64,000 bases of DNA from Bartonella kosoyi (GTDB lineage Bacteria > Pseudomonadota > Alphaproteobacteria > Rhizobiales > Rhizobiaceae), in contig NZ_CP031843.2 of the NCBI RefSeq assembly GCF_003606325.2, forward strand, positions 310,001 through 374,000. Direction: 5' to 3'. Numbering within the stretch: position 1 is the stretch's first letter; each line of letters begins with the position of its first letter. The notes below the pieces were generated by a model. It saw only the letters and a list, made by a program, of their open reading frames with translations. It made no database searches and was not told the origin of the DNA. This document shows positions 21,138 to 30,766 of the stretch, one piece after another. The translations under genes and the position numbers were made by a program.

Positions 21138-22136
21138 TTAGACGGTTAAGTTTTGGGAAAATTGACCATGTGGACGAAACCTCCAGAGATAACTTGGCAA
21201 AAATGCAGCCATTGCTCTAGGAGTAATTCCCACACCTTCTAAAGTATGTCCATTTTCAATAGCTTCTTGAGAAACAATGTTATCCATTTGCAAAAAGCGT
21301 ATCTGATTAGCTGTTACAAGTGTTGGTACAAAAGGCAGTTTACCAATTGTTCCCAAAATTCCTCCAATCAATAGACCGGCAGAAAGAGGCATGGATAGGA
21401 TTGTTTTTTTACGGTGAATAATTTTGAGTACATTTTCAACAGTATTTTGGAAGGTGATAATCTGGGGACCACCAAGATCATAATTTTTCCCCCAAGAAAC
21501 CTGTTCATCTAAAGCGCGTGCGATAAATTCGGCAACATCACCAACATACACGGGTTGCAATTTACTTTGTCCTCCTCCAAAAAGAGGCATAATGGGTAAA
21601 AAACATGATAAATCTGCTAAGGTATTAAAGAAACAATCCTCTGGTCCAAAGATAACAGATGAACGGATAATAATTGCTTGAGAATGCTTGTTATGAATGA
21701 TTTGCTCACCCATAAATTTAACACGCGCATAAAGACATGAAGCATTCTCTTTGGCTACAAGTGTTGACATATAGATGAGTGGAATACCAGCTTCTGCTGT
21801 TAGTTCAGCAACATTGTAAGTACCATCAATTTGTGTACTTTTAAAATTGGATTGATTGGCTTGTTTTAAACTACCAGGCAAAAACACTGCAGCATCAGCT
21901 CCAAGTAATGCGCGTGCAACAGAGGCACGATGCTTGATATCCGTTTTAAGCATTTGGGTCTGTCCTACTTCTCCTATTTGCAGCATGTAATAAGCCTTTT
22001 GTGGACAACGAACAGCGATACGAACGCGATATCCTCGTTTCGTCAAAGTTTCGACGACATGACGTCCTACAAAACCAGACCCGCCAAAAACAGTAATAAG
22101 TTTAGGATGTTGATAAAGTGCACAATCAAGTTGCAT
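21138..22136 (-). CDS. NDUFA9-like NAD(P)H-binding protein (complex I assembly/accessory type, extended SDR fold)
   Basis: 332 residues with an N-terminal Rossmann nucleotide-binding motif FGGSGFVGRHVVETL (about residues 18-32), followed by VRCPQKAYYM and the VIFGPEDCFFNTLA segment typical of the alphaproteobacterial 'complex I NDUFA9 subunit family'. The active-site YxxxK of extended SDRs is poorly preserved, although YARVKFMGE sits in about the right place. In mitochondria NDUFA9 is an accessory subunit of NADH dehydrogenase; the bacterial role is less certain. It follows folC on the same strand with a gap of 43 bases and may be co-transcribed. Confidence 0.85.
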   Translation of the reverse strand: MQLDCALYQHPKLITVFGGSGFVGRHVVETLTKRGYRVRIAVRCPQKAYYMLQIGEVGQTQMLKTDIKHRASVARALLGADAAVFLPGSLKQANQSNFKSTQIDGTYNVAELTAEAGIPLIYMSTLVAKENASCLYARVKFMGEQIIHNKHSQAIIIRSSVIFGPEDCFFNTLADLSCFLPIMPLFGGGQSKLQPVYVGDVAEFIARALDEQVSWGKNYDLGGPQIITFQNTVENVLKIIHRKKTILSMPLSAGLLIGGILGTIGKLPFVPTLVTANQIRFLQMDNIVSQEAIENGHTLEGVGITPRAMAAFLPSYLWRFRPHGQFSQNLTV

Positions 22137-22179
22137 GATTAAAAAGTCTATCTTTCAAAGCTTTAAAAATAGCCAATCT

Positions 22180-23499
22180 CTAACACGGTGGTGTTTTATT
22201 GTCACGCAAAATATCGCCAGCAAGATAAAGGGAACCTCCAATAAGGACAATAGCCTCTTGATATTCTTCCTTAATTTTATGCAAAGCATTTTGTAGGTGC
22301 GCTTGGGCGGACGCAAAGATTCCAGCTTTTTGGGCTGATTCAGCTAAATTTATTGGACAGATACTGGCGTTATTATTAATAAGCGGTATCGTATATACTT
22401 TATCGACAAGGTTCGCTAAAGGACGAAAATAACCGACAGCATCTTTGGTATTGATCATGCCAGCAATCATAATAATGGGACGATCTGTTTTTTTTCTCCA
22501 TTGTGTAAGTTCAGCCGCAATAACTTTTCCAGCAGCAGGATTGTGACCACCGTCTAACCATAAATCAAACTTAGGAGATAGTTGATCAACCAAATGTCCC
22601 TGGGTGAGATGTTGCATCCGTGCGGGCCAATAAATATTTTTCAAAGCGTCATTTATGGATTGTTCTGAAAGTTGAAAACCTGCTTGACAGACTGCTTCAA
22701 GAGAAGCACCAGCATTGGCAACTTGATAGTCTCCAACAAGGTTTGGAAGGGGAAGATCCATGAGACCCTGATTGTTTTGAAAAACCATACGTCCATGTTC
22801 TTTATAGCTTTGATAATCTTGATCAAATAGATAATAAGGTGCTTTATTTTTATCGGCAAGGGATATTAAAGTAGCGAGAGTTTCTTCATAATTTTGCTTA
22901 CCGATTACTACAGGAACATTTGGTTTGATAATCCCCCCTTTTTGGAAAGCGATTTGAGCAATTGTGTTTCCAAGAAAGTTCTCATGATCATAATCAATGG
23001 GCATAATAAGCGATACGGCTGGTTTGTTAATGACATTGGTAGCATCAAAACGTCCTCCCAACCCAACTTCTAAAATGACAACATCAGCTGGATGTATACG
23101 AAACAGCATAAAGGCGGCGGCTGTAAAAATTTCAAAAATAGTGATTGGTTCTTGACGATTGACTTTTATAATTTCACGGATTGTTTCAGCCAATAGGGTC
23201 TCTGTAACAAATTGACCACCTCCTTTTTGTCCTAATCGGCAGCGTTCATTCCAGTTGACGAGATGAGGTGAGCTGTACATATGAACGCAGTAGCCTGCAC
23301 TTTCTAAAAGAGCACGGCAAATTGCTGAGGCAGATCCTTTGCCATTTGTTCCAGCAATGTGAATAACAGGGCCAAGTTTTAAATGTGGATTACCAAGCTG
23401 CTCTAAAAGGCGAACAATACGCCCTAAAGAAAGATCAAATTTTTTCGGATAATTCTGGAGTAAATCATCCACCACCCTTTGTACTTGACTTTTTTGCAT
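22180..23499 (-). CDS. folC: Bifunctional folylpolyglutamate synthase / dihydrofolate synthase
   Basis: Adds Glu to dihydropteroate and further Glu residues to folates. From the ATG at 23499 the protein has 439 residues. The Mur-ligase-like P-loop is HIAGTNGKGSASA (Gly50 to Ser56 core), followed by YSSPHLVNWNERC, LEVGLGGRFDATN and the C-terminal LWLDGGHNPAAG. The frame stays open upstream into accD, but MQKSQVQR, located four bases beyond the accD stop, is the sensible start. accD-folC is a conserved proteobacterial pair; trxA, its usual next neighbour in rhizobia, is displaced to 15.0 kb. Confidence 0.95.
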   Translation of the reverse strand: MQKSQVQRVVDDLLQNYPKKFDLSLGRIVRLLEQLGNPHLKLGPVIHIAGTNGKGSASAICRALLESAGYCVHMYSSPHLVNWNERCRLGQKGGGQFVTETLLAETIREIIKVNRQEPITIFEIFTAAAFMLFRIHPADVVILEVGLGGRFDATNVINKPAVSLIMPIDYDHENFLGNTIAQIAFQKGGIIKPNVPVVIGKQNYEETLATLISLADKNKAPYYLFDQDYQSYKEHGRMVFQNNQGLMDLPLPNLVGDYQVANAGASLEAVCQAGFQLSEQSINDALKNIYWPARMQHLTQGHLVDQLSPKFDLWLDGGHNPAAGKVIAAELTQWRKKTDRPIIMIAGMINTKDAVGYFRPLANLVDKVYTIPLINNNASICPINLAESAQKAGIFASAQAHLQNALHKIKEEYQEAIVLIGGSLYLAGDILRDNKTPPC

Positions 23500-23503
23500 A
23501 AAT

Positions 23504-24424
23504 TTAAGCTGCTTTTGTTGTAGAAAGCGACATGTCAGGATTTGTAGGGGATGGGTTGGAAGGGTTAACAACAGCAGGATGTTTCATCATTAAGCGTAAA
23601 AGACGTGCAATGGTTGTTTTCATTTCTAAACGCGATACAACCATATCGATCATACCATGTTCGAGCAGATATTCACTACTTTGAAAACCTTCTGGTAGAG
23701 TTTCGCGTATAGTTTGTTGAATCACACGTGGGCCAGCAAAACCAATCATAGCGCCGGGTTCAGCAATGTGAATATCACCAAGCATGGCGTAAGAAGCCGT
23801 AACACCACCAGTGGTTGGATTGGTCAGAACAACAATATAGGGAAGTTTTGCTTCTTTCAGCATTTCAATTGCTACCGTTGTACGGGGCATTTGCATTAAT
23901 GAGAGTGTTCCTTCTTGCATGCGTGCACCACCAGAAGCAGCAAAAAGAACCAACGGACGCCTTTCAGTAATAGCCGTCTCAAAAGCTGTGATAATAGCTT
24001 CTCCTGAAGCCATACCGAGAGATCCACCCATAAAGGCGAAATCTTGAACCGTTGCAATGATCGGTAAGCCTTCAATCGTACCGCGTGCACTTAAAATATT
24101 GTCATCAACACCAAGTTTAGAACGATAATCTTTTAACCGGTCAATATAACGTTTTTCATCGCGAAACTTTAAAGGATCTGTTACAACTTTTGGATTTTCA
24201 AGAGCTGTATAGACACCATCATCAAAAAAATGCATGAGACGATTCTTGGCACTGATACGCATATGATAGCCAGAATTGGGAGCCACAAATTGATTGGCTT
24301 CCAGATCTTTATGGAAGATCATTTCACCACTGGTAGGATCTTTAATCCATAGATTTTCTGGAATTTCACGGCGTCCCAATATAGAGTTAATTTTAGGACG
24401 AACATAATTTGTAATCCAGTTCAT
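23504..24424 (-). CDS. accD: Acetyl-CoA carboxylase carboxyltransferase subunit beta
   Basis: Beta half of the carboxyltransferase that makes malonyl-CoA for fatty-acid synthesis, cytosolic with AccA. Crotonase-like core motifs are present: [35 protein letters not shown] and [17 protein letters not shown]. Length 306 is normal. The N-terminal zinc-ribbon cysteines of E. coli AccD are replaced: KDPTSGEM has Asp29 and Ser32, and FVAPNSGYH has Ala48 and Ser51. The position is still recognisable, so this is loss of the metal site and not a truncation. It precedes folC in an operon; trp genes that often lie upstream in relatives are absent. Confidence 0.96.
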   Translation of the reverse strand: MNWITNYVRPKINSILGRREIPENLWIKDPTSGEMIFHKDLEANQFVAPNSGYHMRISAKNRLMHFFDDGVYTALENPKVVTDPLKFRDEKRYIDRLKDYRSKLGVDDNILSARGTIEGLPIIATVQDFAFMGGSLGMASGEAIITAFETAITERRPLVLFAASGGARMQEGTLSLMQMPRTTVAIEMLKEAKLPYIVVLTNPTTGGVTASYAMLGDIHIAEPGAMIGFAGPRVIQQTIRETLPEGFQSSEYLLEHGMIDMVVSRLEMKTTIARLLRLMMKHPAVVNPSNPSPTNPDMSLSTTKAA

Positions 24425-24949
24425 CTTTATAACCTTCCTTTAAATATTACACATCTTTTGCATGATTTGAAAGAATATAGAACTTAAACGGTTACATTTG
24501 CTTTTCCAGCTGAACAAACAAGTCTAGTTAATGTTTTTATCCGCGCACGTATAGCTCTAACTCCATTGTTTTTTTATTTTTAATATTTCCAATGTCATAA
24601 CAATCATATGCACAAAGAGTATTCCCTATAACAAATTTCTCAGAAGTTTTAAGAACTTACATATTTTTATTCTTCGATTTTGGTATTAAAACTCATCTCT
24701 TGCGCTGGTTAATAAACGGCTTATTTTCTTTTAATAAAAATGAATCTCCAATTACTCATTAATATCAACAGTTTTAAAGCAAAGAAACCTTATAATATAA
24801 AACCTACAAGGCGATACGCATCCATTAAAGAGAATGGATATGATAGTGTTATGTTAGCGAAACGCTAGCGGCAGAGCAAGATTTTTTTCCAAGAGTCTTT
24901 TTAAAGCACGCGCGTTTCACATAAAATAAAGCGCTCAAAAAATATCATT

Positions 24950-25290
24950 TTTTTATTGTGTATTCATGCGTTGCTATATTTAACAGTCTCACATATTCCA
25001 AAAATTCATCTCATGATAGTGCCGATGAAGAGTATATTTCTTCCATGAAAAGCATAAAATTCATATGTTCCCTTATTTTACTGAAATAGAAGGTAATATC
25101 ATCATACCCTTTGCTAGTTCCAATGTAACAATAATTCTTGCATTGAAAGGGGGCATGAGAGGCATTAAAAGTTCTTTTATCCACACGACCGCCCCCGTTT
25201 ATGATACCGCCCCCGTTTATGATATTGAGGTTTTTTTACTCATGTCATAAAATGATAAATTATCATTATAAATCAATATACTGATTAAAA
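24950..25290 (-). repeat. Decayed copy of the integrase-relic family (partial)
   Basis: Shares the block GAGAGGCATT ... TTTTATCCACACG (25158-25187) with the copy at 49550-49592, and ends with AATTATCATTATAAATCAAT (25259-25278), the upstream-region tail common to the family. On the minus strand this tail reads TTGATTTATAAT, which is promoter-like. The left part is poorly matched. Confidence 0.45.
25188..25223 (+). repeat. 18-bp perfect tandem duplication
   Basis: The unit accgcccccgtttatgat occurs twice, head to tail, at 25188-25205 and 25206-25223. Its GC-rich core is unlike the surrounding AT-rich spacer. Confidence 0.9.
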
Positions 25291-25365
25291 AAAGGTAAAG
25301 CATAAAATTTTATAGTATGCTTTCTTTGGCTCGCAAGTTTTGTTAAGTTTAAAGTTCAAGGAATA

Positions 25366-26085
25366 TTATTTTTGTGTGATGCGTGCCATGGTTTTTTGGG
25401 AAAGCATTTTGTGTAAATGTGTCATAAAAGCGGCCGCAAAAAGTGGTGTAGCTAAATTAAGAATGGGAATTGAAACAAAAACCGCAATCAATAATCCAGC
25501 GCCAAAAACTGTTGTATAATGAGTATGTAAAAAAGCGCGCGCATCTTTCTCTGTTCGAAAACGGTAAGCCGCAAACAAGAAATATTCATGACCGAGCAAA
25601 TAACCATTAATAACATAAAAAGCAATCAAATTAACACCTGGTATGAAGAATAAAATAAAAGCAATTCCATTACCAATAAGGCTTAAAATAACAAATTTAA
25701 AGGAGAGGATAAGAGAACGTCCAAATGGCATAGCTTGTCCAATAGGCTCATTTGGATAATCTTCCTTTTCAATGATTTCAGCAGCAGAGTCAATGAAAAA
25801 ACCACCTATCATAGCTGTGATGGGAGCAATAAAAAAAGCCAACAAAAGAGCCAAACCAAGATTGAAGATGATAAGCATGCTAAATCCCAACCACCCTGCC
25901 CAACTCGGGAGACCAGGAAGAAACTGAGAAGCCCAAGGCCAAAAGTAAGACACAAAAAGTTGGTGCACACATAACCATAAAATGACGAGCACACAAAAAG
26001 TAACTCCCAATGCTTTTAGTATCATAATGCTATATTGTGAGGTCAGAAGACGTTGTAAAGCACGATAGGCAGCAGTAAAAATCAT
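25366..26085 (-). CDS. EI24/CysZ-like integral membrane protein
   Basis: 239 residues with about four to five hydrophobic segments (for example VTFCVLVILWLCV, LGFSMLIIFNLGLALLLAFFIA, FVILSLIGNGIAFILFF). PGVNLIAFYVINGYLLGHEYF is the conserved central signature of the EI24 (PF07264) family, which contains the sulfate permease CysZ. Alphaproteobacterial members are usually annotated 'sulfate transporter family protein', but sulfate transport by this branch is inferred only. It stands alone between two gene-poor spacers. Confidence 0.82.
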   Translation of the reverse strand: MIFTAAYRALQRLLTSQYSIMILKALGVTFCVLVILWLCVHQLFVSYFWPWASQFLPGLPSWAGWLGFSMLIIFNLGLALLLAFFIAPITAMIGGFFIDSAAEIIEKEDYPNEPIGQAMPFGRSLILSFKFVILSLIGNGIAFILFFIPGVNLIAFYVINGYLLGHEYFLFAAYRFRTEKDARAFLHTHYTTVFGAGLLIAVFVSIPILNLATPLFAAAFMTHLHKMLSQKTMARITQK

Positions 26086-27671
26086 AGACTAATAAATTAA
26101 GGAAAGAAGCAAAAAAAACAAGAAATATATTGAAGATATTGTGTAATTTTTTATTTCTTGAATTACAAGATCTATTTTCAATAACACTAAGGAAATACAT
26201 CAATATTGTTTTGTAAAAAGAGGATTTTTCACCTTTATATATTATTCAAATCAGGATAAATTCTTCTTATAGAATGGATAAGATAAAAAATAACGAAGGC
26301 TTCTTTGTTTAAAATAAAATTTGAATCAATAGAAATTTTGCTTTTAAAAAAAACGAGAAGAATTTAAGAAGCAGCTGTTTTAGAAGAACTTTTAAATATT
26401 TTTGTACAAAGTTTAGCTGATTGCGTTTACATGATATATCTAAAAAAATTAAGGTGGTAAGAGATATTGAGGAGGAGTTTTTTACTTCCATTCATCCAAT
26501 ATAGCAGCCTAATTTAATTTATAGCCTTATTTGTTTTGTACGATCCCTAATATTACTTTTCGATCACTTGGCTTGGTACTCCTCGACTTACGCTTCTAGT
26601 CAAAACAATATCGAGGTTAATAGAATAAGGGCAAAATTTATGTATTAGTTATAGAAATATTCTGATTTTAGGCAACAGCGTGACTCATGTGATATCGCAA
26701 TAGGAAAAGAAAGGAACTTTAAACGATTAACACTACATATTTCATAATAGGCAGTTTTTTGAGAAAAAACAAAGAAAGGGAGATGTCACACATGATTAAA
26801 AATGATGATATTTTGAATTTTAAGAGCTATAAGCGCAATAAAGTAAGTGTTCATTGAAGCATTTTTCATACAAATGGTGCTACTGGAGAAAATAATTTTT
26901 AGATAATAATACCATTCATTTATGAAGAGAATTTATCATCTTCAATTTGAATGAGAAGCCCAAACATAGAGATATTTTCTCAAGTCTTCATCAAAAAAAT
27001 CATTTATTTGCACATCATGAATAGGACTAATGTAGGGATAACAACATTTAAGAAAGAAAATGTTTTTTGATAAATTTTCCCCAATGCAAGAGCTTTTGTA
27101 AAATTGAAGAGTGGCAAATAATGGTTTCAGCTTGTTTTTTTATAGGCTTGAAAAACAGTGGTGCAAAGATTCTATTCTTTATGAAGGCTAGGGTAAGAAA
27201 GGATTTTTTAAAGAAATATCTCTCAACCCTCGTCACACCCATTTCGCAACAGCGCCTGTGAATTATATAAGGATAAGGCTCCCAAGAAGACTATAAAACT
27301 TATGAGGGAACCACTCTCTTTATACTTAACAAAAGAGCATGCTAGCACTATCATACAACTTACCCTCAATATTGCGACAAGTCTTGGCTTTTGAAACAGT
27401 TCATTATAGGTTTTTTAGTCCTTTCTTAAACACTTTATATTCGTGCGGCTATCTTTGCTAACGTGCAAAAAAGGCTGTGATTGATTCAATATACATGGAT
27501 TTGAAATGAGAAAATCTTACGATATTCGGGTTTCTCATTCAAGTTTAATAACGCTAAATTATCATTATAAATTAGTATGTTATATAATCTAGTCGAGATA
27601 GATAGACATCTTCATGGATTCAAAAGTTCAGTTCTTATTTTATGAGATGTTTTAATAAGGTATTTGAAGAG
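26086..27671. other. Large spacer between the EI24-like gene and coaBC
   Basis: Nearly 1.6 kb with no supported gene. A 21-codon frame at 26792-26857 (MIKNDDILNF...) has AAGGGAGA nine bases before its ATG and could be a truncated gene start. From about 27200 to 27600 it holds a fairly long integrase-relic copy. The rest is AT-rich and unexplained. Confidence 0.45.
27200..27600 (-). repeat. Decayed copy of the integrase-relic family
   Basis: In order, on the plus strand: TTTTTTAAAGAAATATCTCTC (27206-27226, matching the family TTTTAAAGAAAC block), TTTCGCAACAGCGCCTGTGA (27242-27261), CCACTCTCTTTATAC, AATATTGCGACAAGTCTTGGC (27369-27389), a CGTGCGGCT block, GATTGATTCAA, AATCTTACGATATTCGGG (27513-27530) and AAATTATCATTATAAATTAG. 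The same order is seen at 49.44-50.06 and 55.5-55.73 kb. It contains a perfect 9-bp inverted repeat AATGAGAAA / TTTCTCATT (27505-27539). Confidence 0.65.
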
Positions 27672-29096
27672 TTATTCTTTGAAATGGTGTGTTTTTTCCT
27701 TATGAGGCTTAGGTGTTTGGGGGGTAAAAAATGATACGATGATGTTTGCTAATTTTTGCGCTACGTGTTGTTTACGCATAGGGGGCCATTGTTCAACTTT
27801 TTCTTTACTCACAAGATAAACTTGATTTGTATCAGCTCCCATGACACTTGTGCCATCAGAGTGAAAAGAAACATCATTAGCAAGAATGAAATCAGCCCCT
27901 TTTTCGATGCATTTTTTTTGCGCATTGGCAATGATATCACAAGTTTCAGCAGCAAAACCAATGACCAAGGAGGGGCGGTTTGAAGCATGTCCAATTGTTG
28001 CTAAAATGTCAGGATTTTCGACCATATGGAGGGATGGTGGTGTTTTGTGAGCATTCTTTTTAATTTTGTGTAAAGATTGCGTTTGACTGCGCCAGTCACA
28101 AACTGCGGCAACAAAGATGGCACCATCAGCAGGCAATGATTCTTGAACGGCTTGTAACATCTGTTGTGCTGTTTCAACATGAATAGTTTTTACTTCTTGT
28201 GGGTCTGCAAGATTAACAGGTCCACAAATAAGTGTTACTTTTGCTCCCAAATGCGCAAGAGCAGTTGCAATGGCGTGGCCTTGTTTACCTGAAGACCGAT
28301 TAGCAAGATAACGCACCGGATCAATTGGTTCATGGGTAGGGCCAGAGGTAACGATGAAATGGCGGCCAGAGAGAGGTTTTTCACGCACATCCAAAAGAGC
28401 TTCTATGGCAGCGACAATGGTTAAGGGTTCACTCATGCGCCCATAGCCTGTTTCGTCACGTTCAGCCATATTTCCGATTTCTGGCCCGATAATATGAACG
28501 CCATCTGCGCGCAATTGTGCAACATTACGAACAGTGGCGGGATGCGCCCACATAGCTGGATTCATAGCAGGCGCAATTAAAAGTGGACAGCGTGCTGCTA
28601 AAAGGACGCAATCGGCTAGATCATCTCCTATGCCATGGGCTATTTTTGCTATGCGATTGGCTGTAGCAGGGGCTAAAATAATGAGGTCAGCTTCCCGTGC
28701 TAGTCGGATATGTCCGATATCATGTTCTTCTTCGCGTGAAAATAAATCAGTATATACAGTACGACCGTTGAGAGCTTCAGCGGCTAAAGGCGTAATAAAT
28801 TTTTGCGCTGCTTTTGTCATAATGATGTTTAAGTGTGCTCCACGTTCTTTTAAACGACGAATGAGATCAAGCGCTTTATAGGCCGCAATACTTCCACCAA
28901 TAATAAGAAGGAGTGATTTTGATTTCAATGATTGCACTTCAACGGCGCTTACATGAGAGGGGTGTGTGGTGAAAGTGGTGGGATTACTTAAAAGACGGCG
29001 CACTTCTTCTTCCATAGAAATGCTATTTTGCGCGGCACGTACGCGCAAGGCTTCTTTAATTTCAGGAGAGAGATTACGAATAGTAATACTGGCCAT
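27672..29096 (-). CDS. coaBC: CoaBC (phosphopantothenoylcysteine decarboxylase / phosphopantothenate-cysteine ligase) with N-terminal ribbon-helix-helix domain
   Basis: Two steps of coenzyme A synthesis: ligation of Cys to phosphopantothenate, then FMN-dependent decarboxylation. Residues 1-40 (MASITIRNLSPEIKEALRVR onward, then SMEEEVRRLL) form a FitA-like ribbon-helix-helix segment normally seen in antitoxins. CoaC follows: GGSIAAYKALDLIRRL, active-site His129 in DIGHIRLA, and PAMNPAMW at 176-183. Where E. coli has Cys158 in an ACGxxGxGRM loop, this protein reads MAERDETGYGRM (210-221), with no Cys. CoaB follows with VTSGPTHEPIDPVRYLANRS. Length 474 includes the extra domain. It lies 68 bases after ubiB on the same strand. 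Confidence 0.93.
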   Translation of the reverse strand: MASITIRNLSPEIKEALRVRAAQNSISMEEEVRRLLSNPTTFTTHPSHVSAVEVQSLKSKSLLLIIGGSIAAYKALDLIRRLKERGAHLNIIMTKAAQKFITPLAAEALNGRTVYTDLFSREEEHDIGHIRLAREADLIILAPATANRIAKIAHGIGDDLADCVLLAARCPLLIAPAMNPAMWAHPATVRNVAQLRADGVHIIGPEIGNMAERDETGYGRMSEPLTIVAAIEALLDVREKPLSGRHFIVTSGPTHEPIDPVRYLANRSSGKQGHAIATALAHLGAKVTLICGPVNLADPQEVKTIHVETAQQMLQAVQESLPADGAIFVAAVCDWRSQTQSLHKIKKNAHKTPPSLHMVENPDILATIGHASNRPSLVIGFAAETCDIIANAQKKCIEKGADFILANDVSFHSDGTSVMGADTNQVYLVSKEKVEQWPPMRKQHVAQKLANIIVSFFTPQTPKPHKEKTHHFKE

Positions 29097-29164
29097 AAAA
29101 TACCTCCAACAAACAAAATGATTGCAATGATTTCATTATTGGTATTTTTAGCATATTAAGGAGA

Positions 29165-30766
29165 TTAGAAAAGATGAAAAAAGTAAAAAGTGAAAAAAAC
29201 GCAACAAAGTGCAATGATAAACAGGCTATAACGACCATAACGGTTTTTACGACTTTGTTCAGTGGCAAGTTGTTTTAGGGTAGCAGGAGAAAGATTAAAA
29301 CCTGTTGTCCTTATTTGATTGAAATCTTCTTCTATACGTTGGAAATTTTGTAGCAATTGTGGTGTTTTGCGTGCCAGCGAAAGGAGAGCTTGCGCTCCTT
29401 CACTAAAATCTTTTGCAACGCCTACGGGTCCTAAATTTTTACTAATCCATTCTCTGACAACGGGTTCAGAAGCTTTCCACATGTTAAAACCAGGGTCTAA
29501 TGTGCGAGCAACACCTTCTACGACAACCATTGTTTTTTGCAGTAAGAGAAGTTCGGGTCGCGTTTGCATGTCAAACAATTCAGTGACTTCAAACAATAAT
29601 GTGAGCAACTTAGCCATAGAAATGCTTTGTGCTGATTGTCCGTGAATGGGTTCTCCAATCGCACGATTAGCTTGTGCAAAGCTTTCAATATTATGGTGTG
29701 AAGGGACATAGCCTGCTTCAAAGTGGGCACGGGCTACCCGATGGTAATCGCGCGTAATAAAGCCATAAAGAATTTCAGCCAGGAAATGCTTTTCTTTTTT
29801 GCCAAGCCTTCCTGTAATGCCTAGATCAACAGCAACAATACATCCATTTGAGTCTACAAATAAATTACCAGGATGCATATCGGCATGAAAAAAACCGTCA
29901 CGCAATGTGTGGCGTAGAAAAGATTGAATAAGCGTGATAGCAAGTGCCTGTAGATCAAAACCAGCTTCTTTAAGTTTGGAAACTTCAGATATTCTTATAC
30001 CATCAATCCATTCCATGGTGAGCACATTCCGCCCTGTCCGTTCCCAATCAATACGAGGAACCCGAAAACCTGTATCCTGTTGAATATTTTCAGCCATTTC
30101 AGATATAGCTGCTGCTTCTAAGCGTAAATCCATTTCAAGGCGTGTTGTTTGTGCTAAAGTATCGACCACACGAACAGGACGTAGCCTTCGAGAGGCAGGG
30201 ATATAACGTTCTTGTAAACGCGCAATGAGATAGAAACCTCTAAGATCTTTAGAAAAACGTGCCCTGATATTAGGGCGAATGACTTTTACGGCACATTTTT
30301 TCTTATGACCAGTTTCATCAATATATTCAGCAGGATGAACCTGAGCAATAGAAGCAGCGGCAATGGGGGGATAAAAGTTAACGAATAAATCATCAATAGA
30401 GCGACCAAGAGAATTTTCAATTTGAGCAATAGCGGCGGTGCAAGAAAATGTTTGGACACGATCTTGTAGTTGTGACAAATCGTCTGCAACATTCCGTCCG
30501 ACAATATCAGGTCTTGTGGCAAGAAATTGACCAAGTTTTATGTAAGAGGGTCCAAGCTTATTGATGGCATACGAAATATTTTCAGATCGCTGTTTCTTTT
30601 TCGTTTTGCGTCGTGCTAATGCACGCGCTATACGATAACATAATGCTGGAAATCCTTGAAGATCATCGTGAGGCAGAGCACTTAAAACACCTTCACGTGT
30701 TAAAATCCATCCTGCACGCATCAATTGAAAGTAAGGAGAAATTTGCACCATTTTTAAATTTTCCAA
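29165..30766 (-). CDS. ubiB: Ubiquinone biosynthesis atypical kinase UbiB
   Basis: ABC1/ADCK-family ATPase that assists ubiquinone synthesis at the membrane. The KxGQ-type motif is [17 protein letters not shown], the nucleotide-binding part includes [13 protein letters not shown], and [15 protein letters not shown] with [12 protein letters not shown] gives the kinase-like catalytic loop and metal site. Two C-terminal membrane segments are probable, the last being [21 protein letters not shown] shortened at the end. 533 residues is normal. The ATG overlaps the ubiE end by 13 bases; an alternative ATG (MVQISPYF) lies five codons in. ubiE-ubiB-coaBC is a known alphaproteobacterial order. Confidence 0.95.
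   Translation of the reverse strand: MENLKMVQISPYFQLMRAGWILTREGVLSALPHDDLQGFPALCYRIARALARRKTKKKQRSENISYAINKLGPSYIKLGQFLATRPDIVGRNVADDLSQLQDRVQTFSCTAAIAQIENSLGRSIDDLFVNFYPPIAAASIAQVHPAEYIDETGHKKKCAVKVIRPNIRARFSKDLRGFYLIARLQERYIPASRRLRPVRVVDTLAQTTRLEMDLRLEAAAISEMAENIQQDTGFRVPRIDWERTGRNVLTMEWIDGIRISEVSKLKEAGFDLQALAITLIQSFLRHTLRDGFFHADMHPGNLFVDSNGCIVAVDLGITGRLGKKEKHFLAEILYGFITRDYHRVARAHFEAGYVPSHHNIESFAQANRAIGEPIHGQSAQSISMAKLLTLLFEVTELFDMQTRPELLLLQKTMVVVEGVARTLDPGFNMWKASEPVVREWISKNLGPVGVAKDFSEGAQALLSLARKTPQLLQNFQRIEEDFNQIRTTGFNLSPATLKQLATEQSRKNRYGRYSLFIIALCCVFFTFYFFHLF

Larger units (their letters stand above)
24425..25365. other. Spacer upstream of accD
   Basis: About 940 bases without a supported gene. 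The right-hand part (about 24950-25290) looks like a degenerate integrase-relic copy and includes an 18-bp tandem duplication at 25188-25223. An open frame at 25065-25250 runs across that duplication but resembles nothing. Confidence 0.45.

Noticed and set aside
25065..25250. 61-codon open frame in the accD upstream spacer
   Set aside because: It runs across the 18-bp tandem duplication and a relic; no homology recognised and no good start site.
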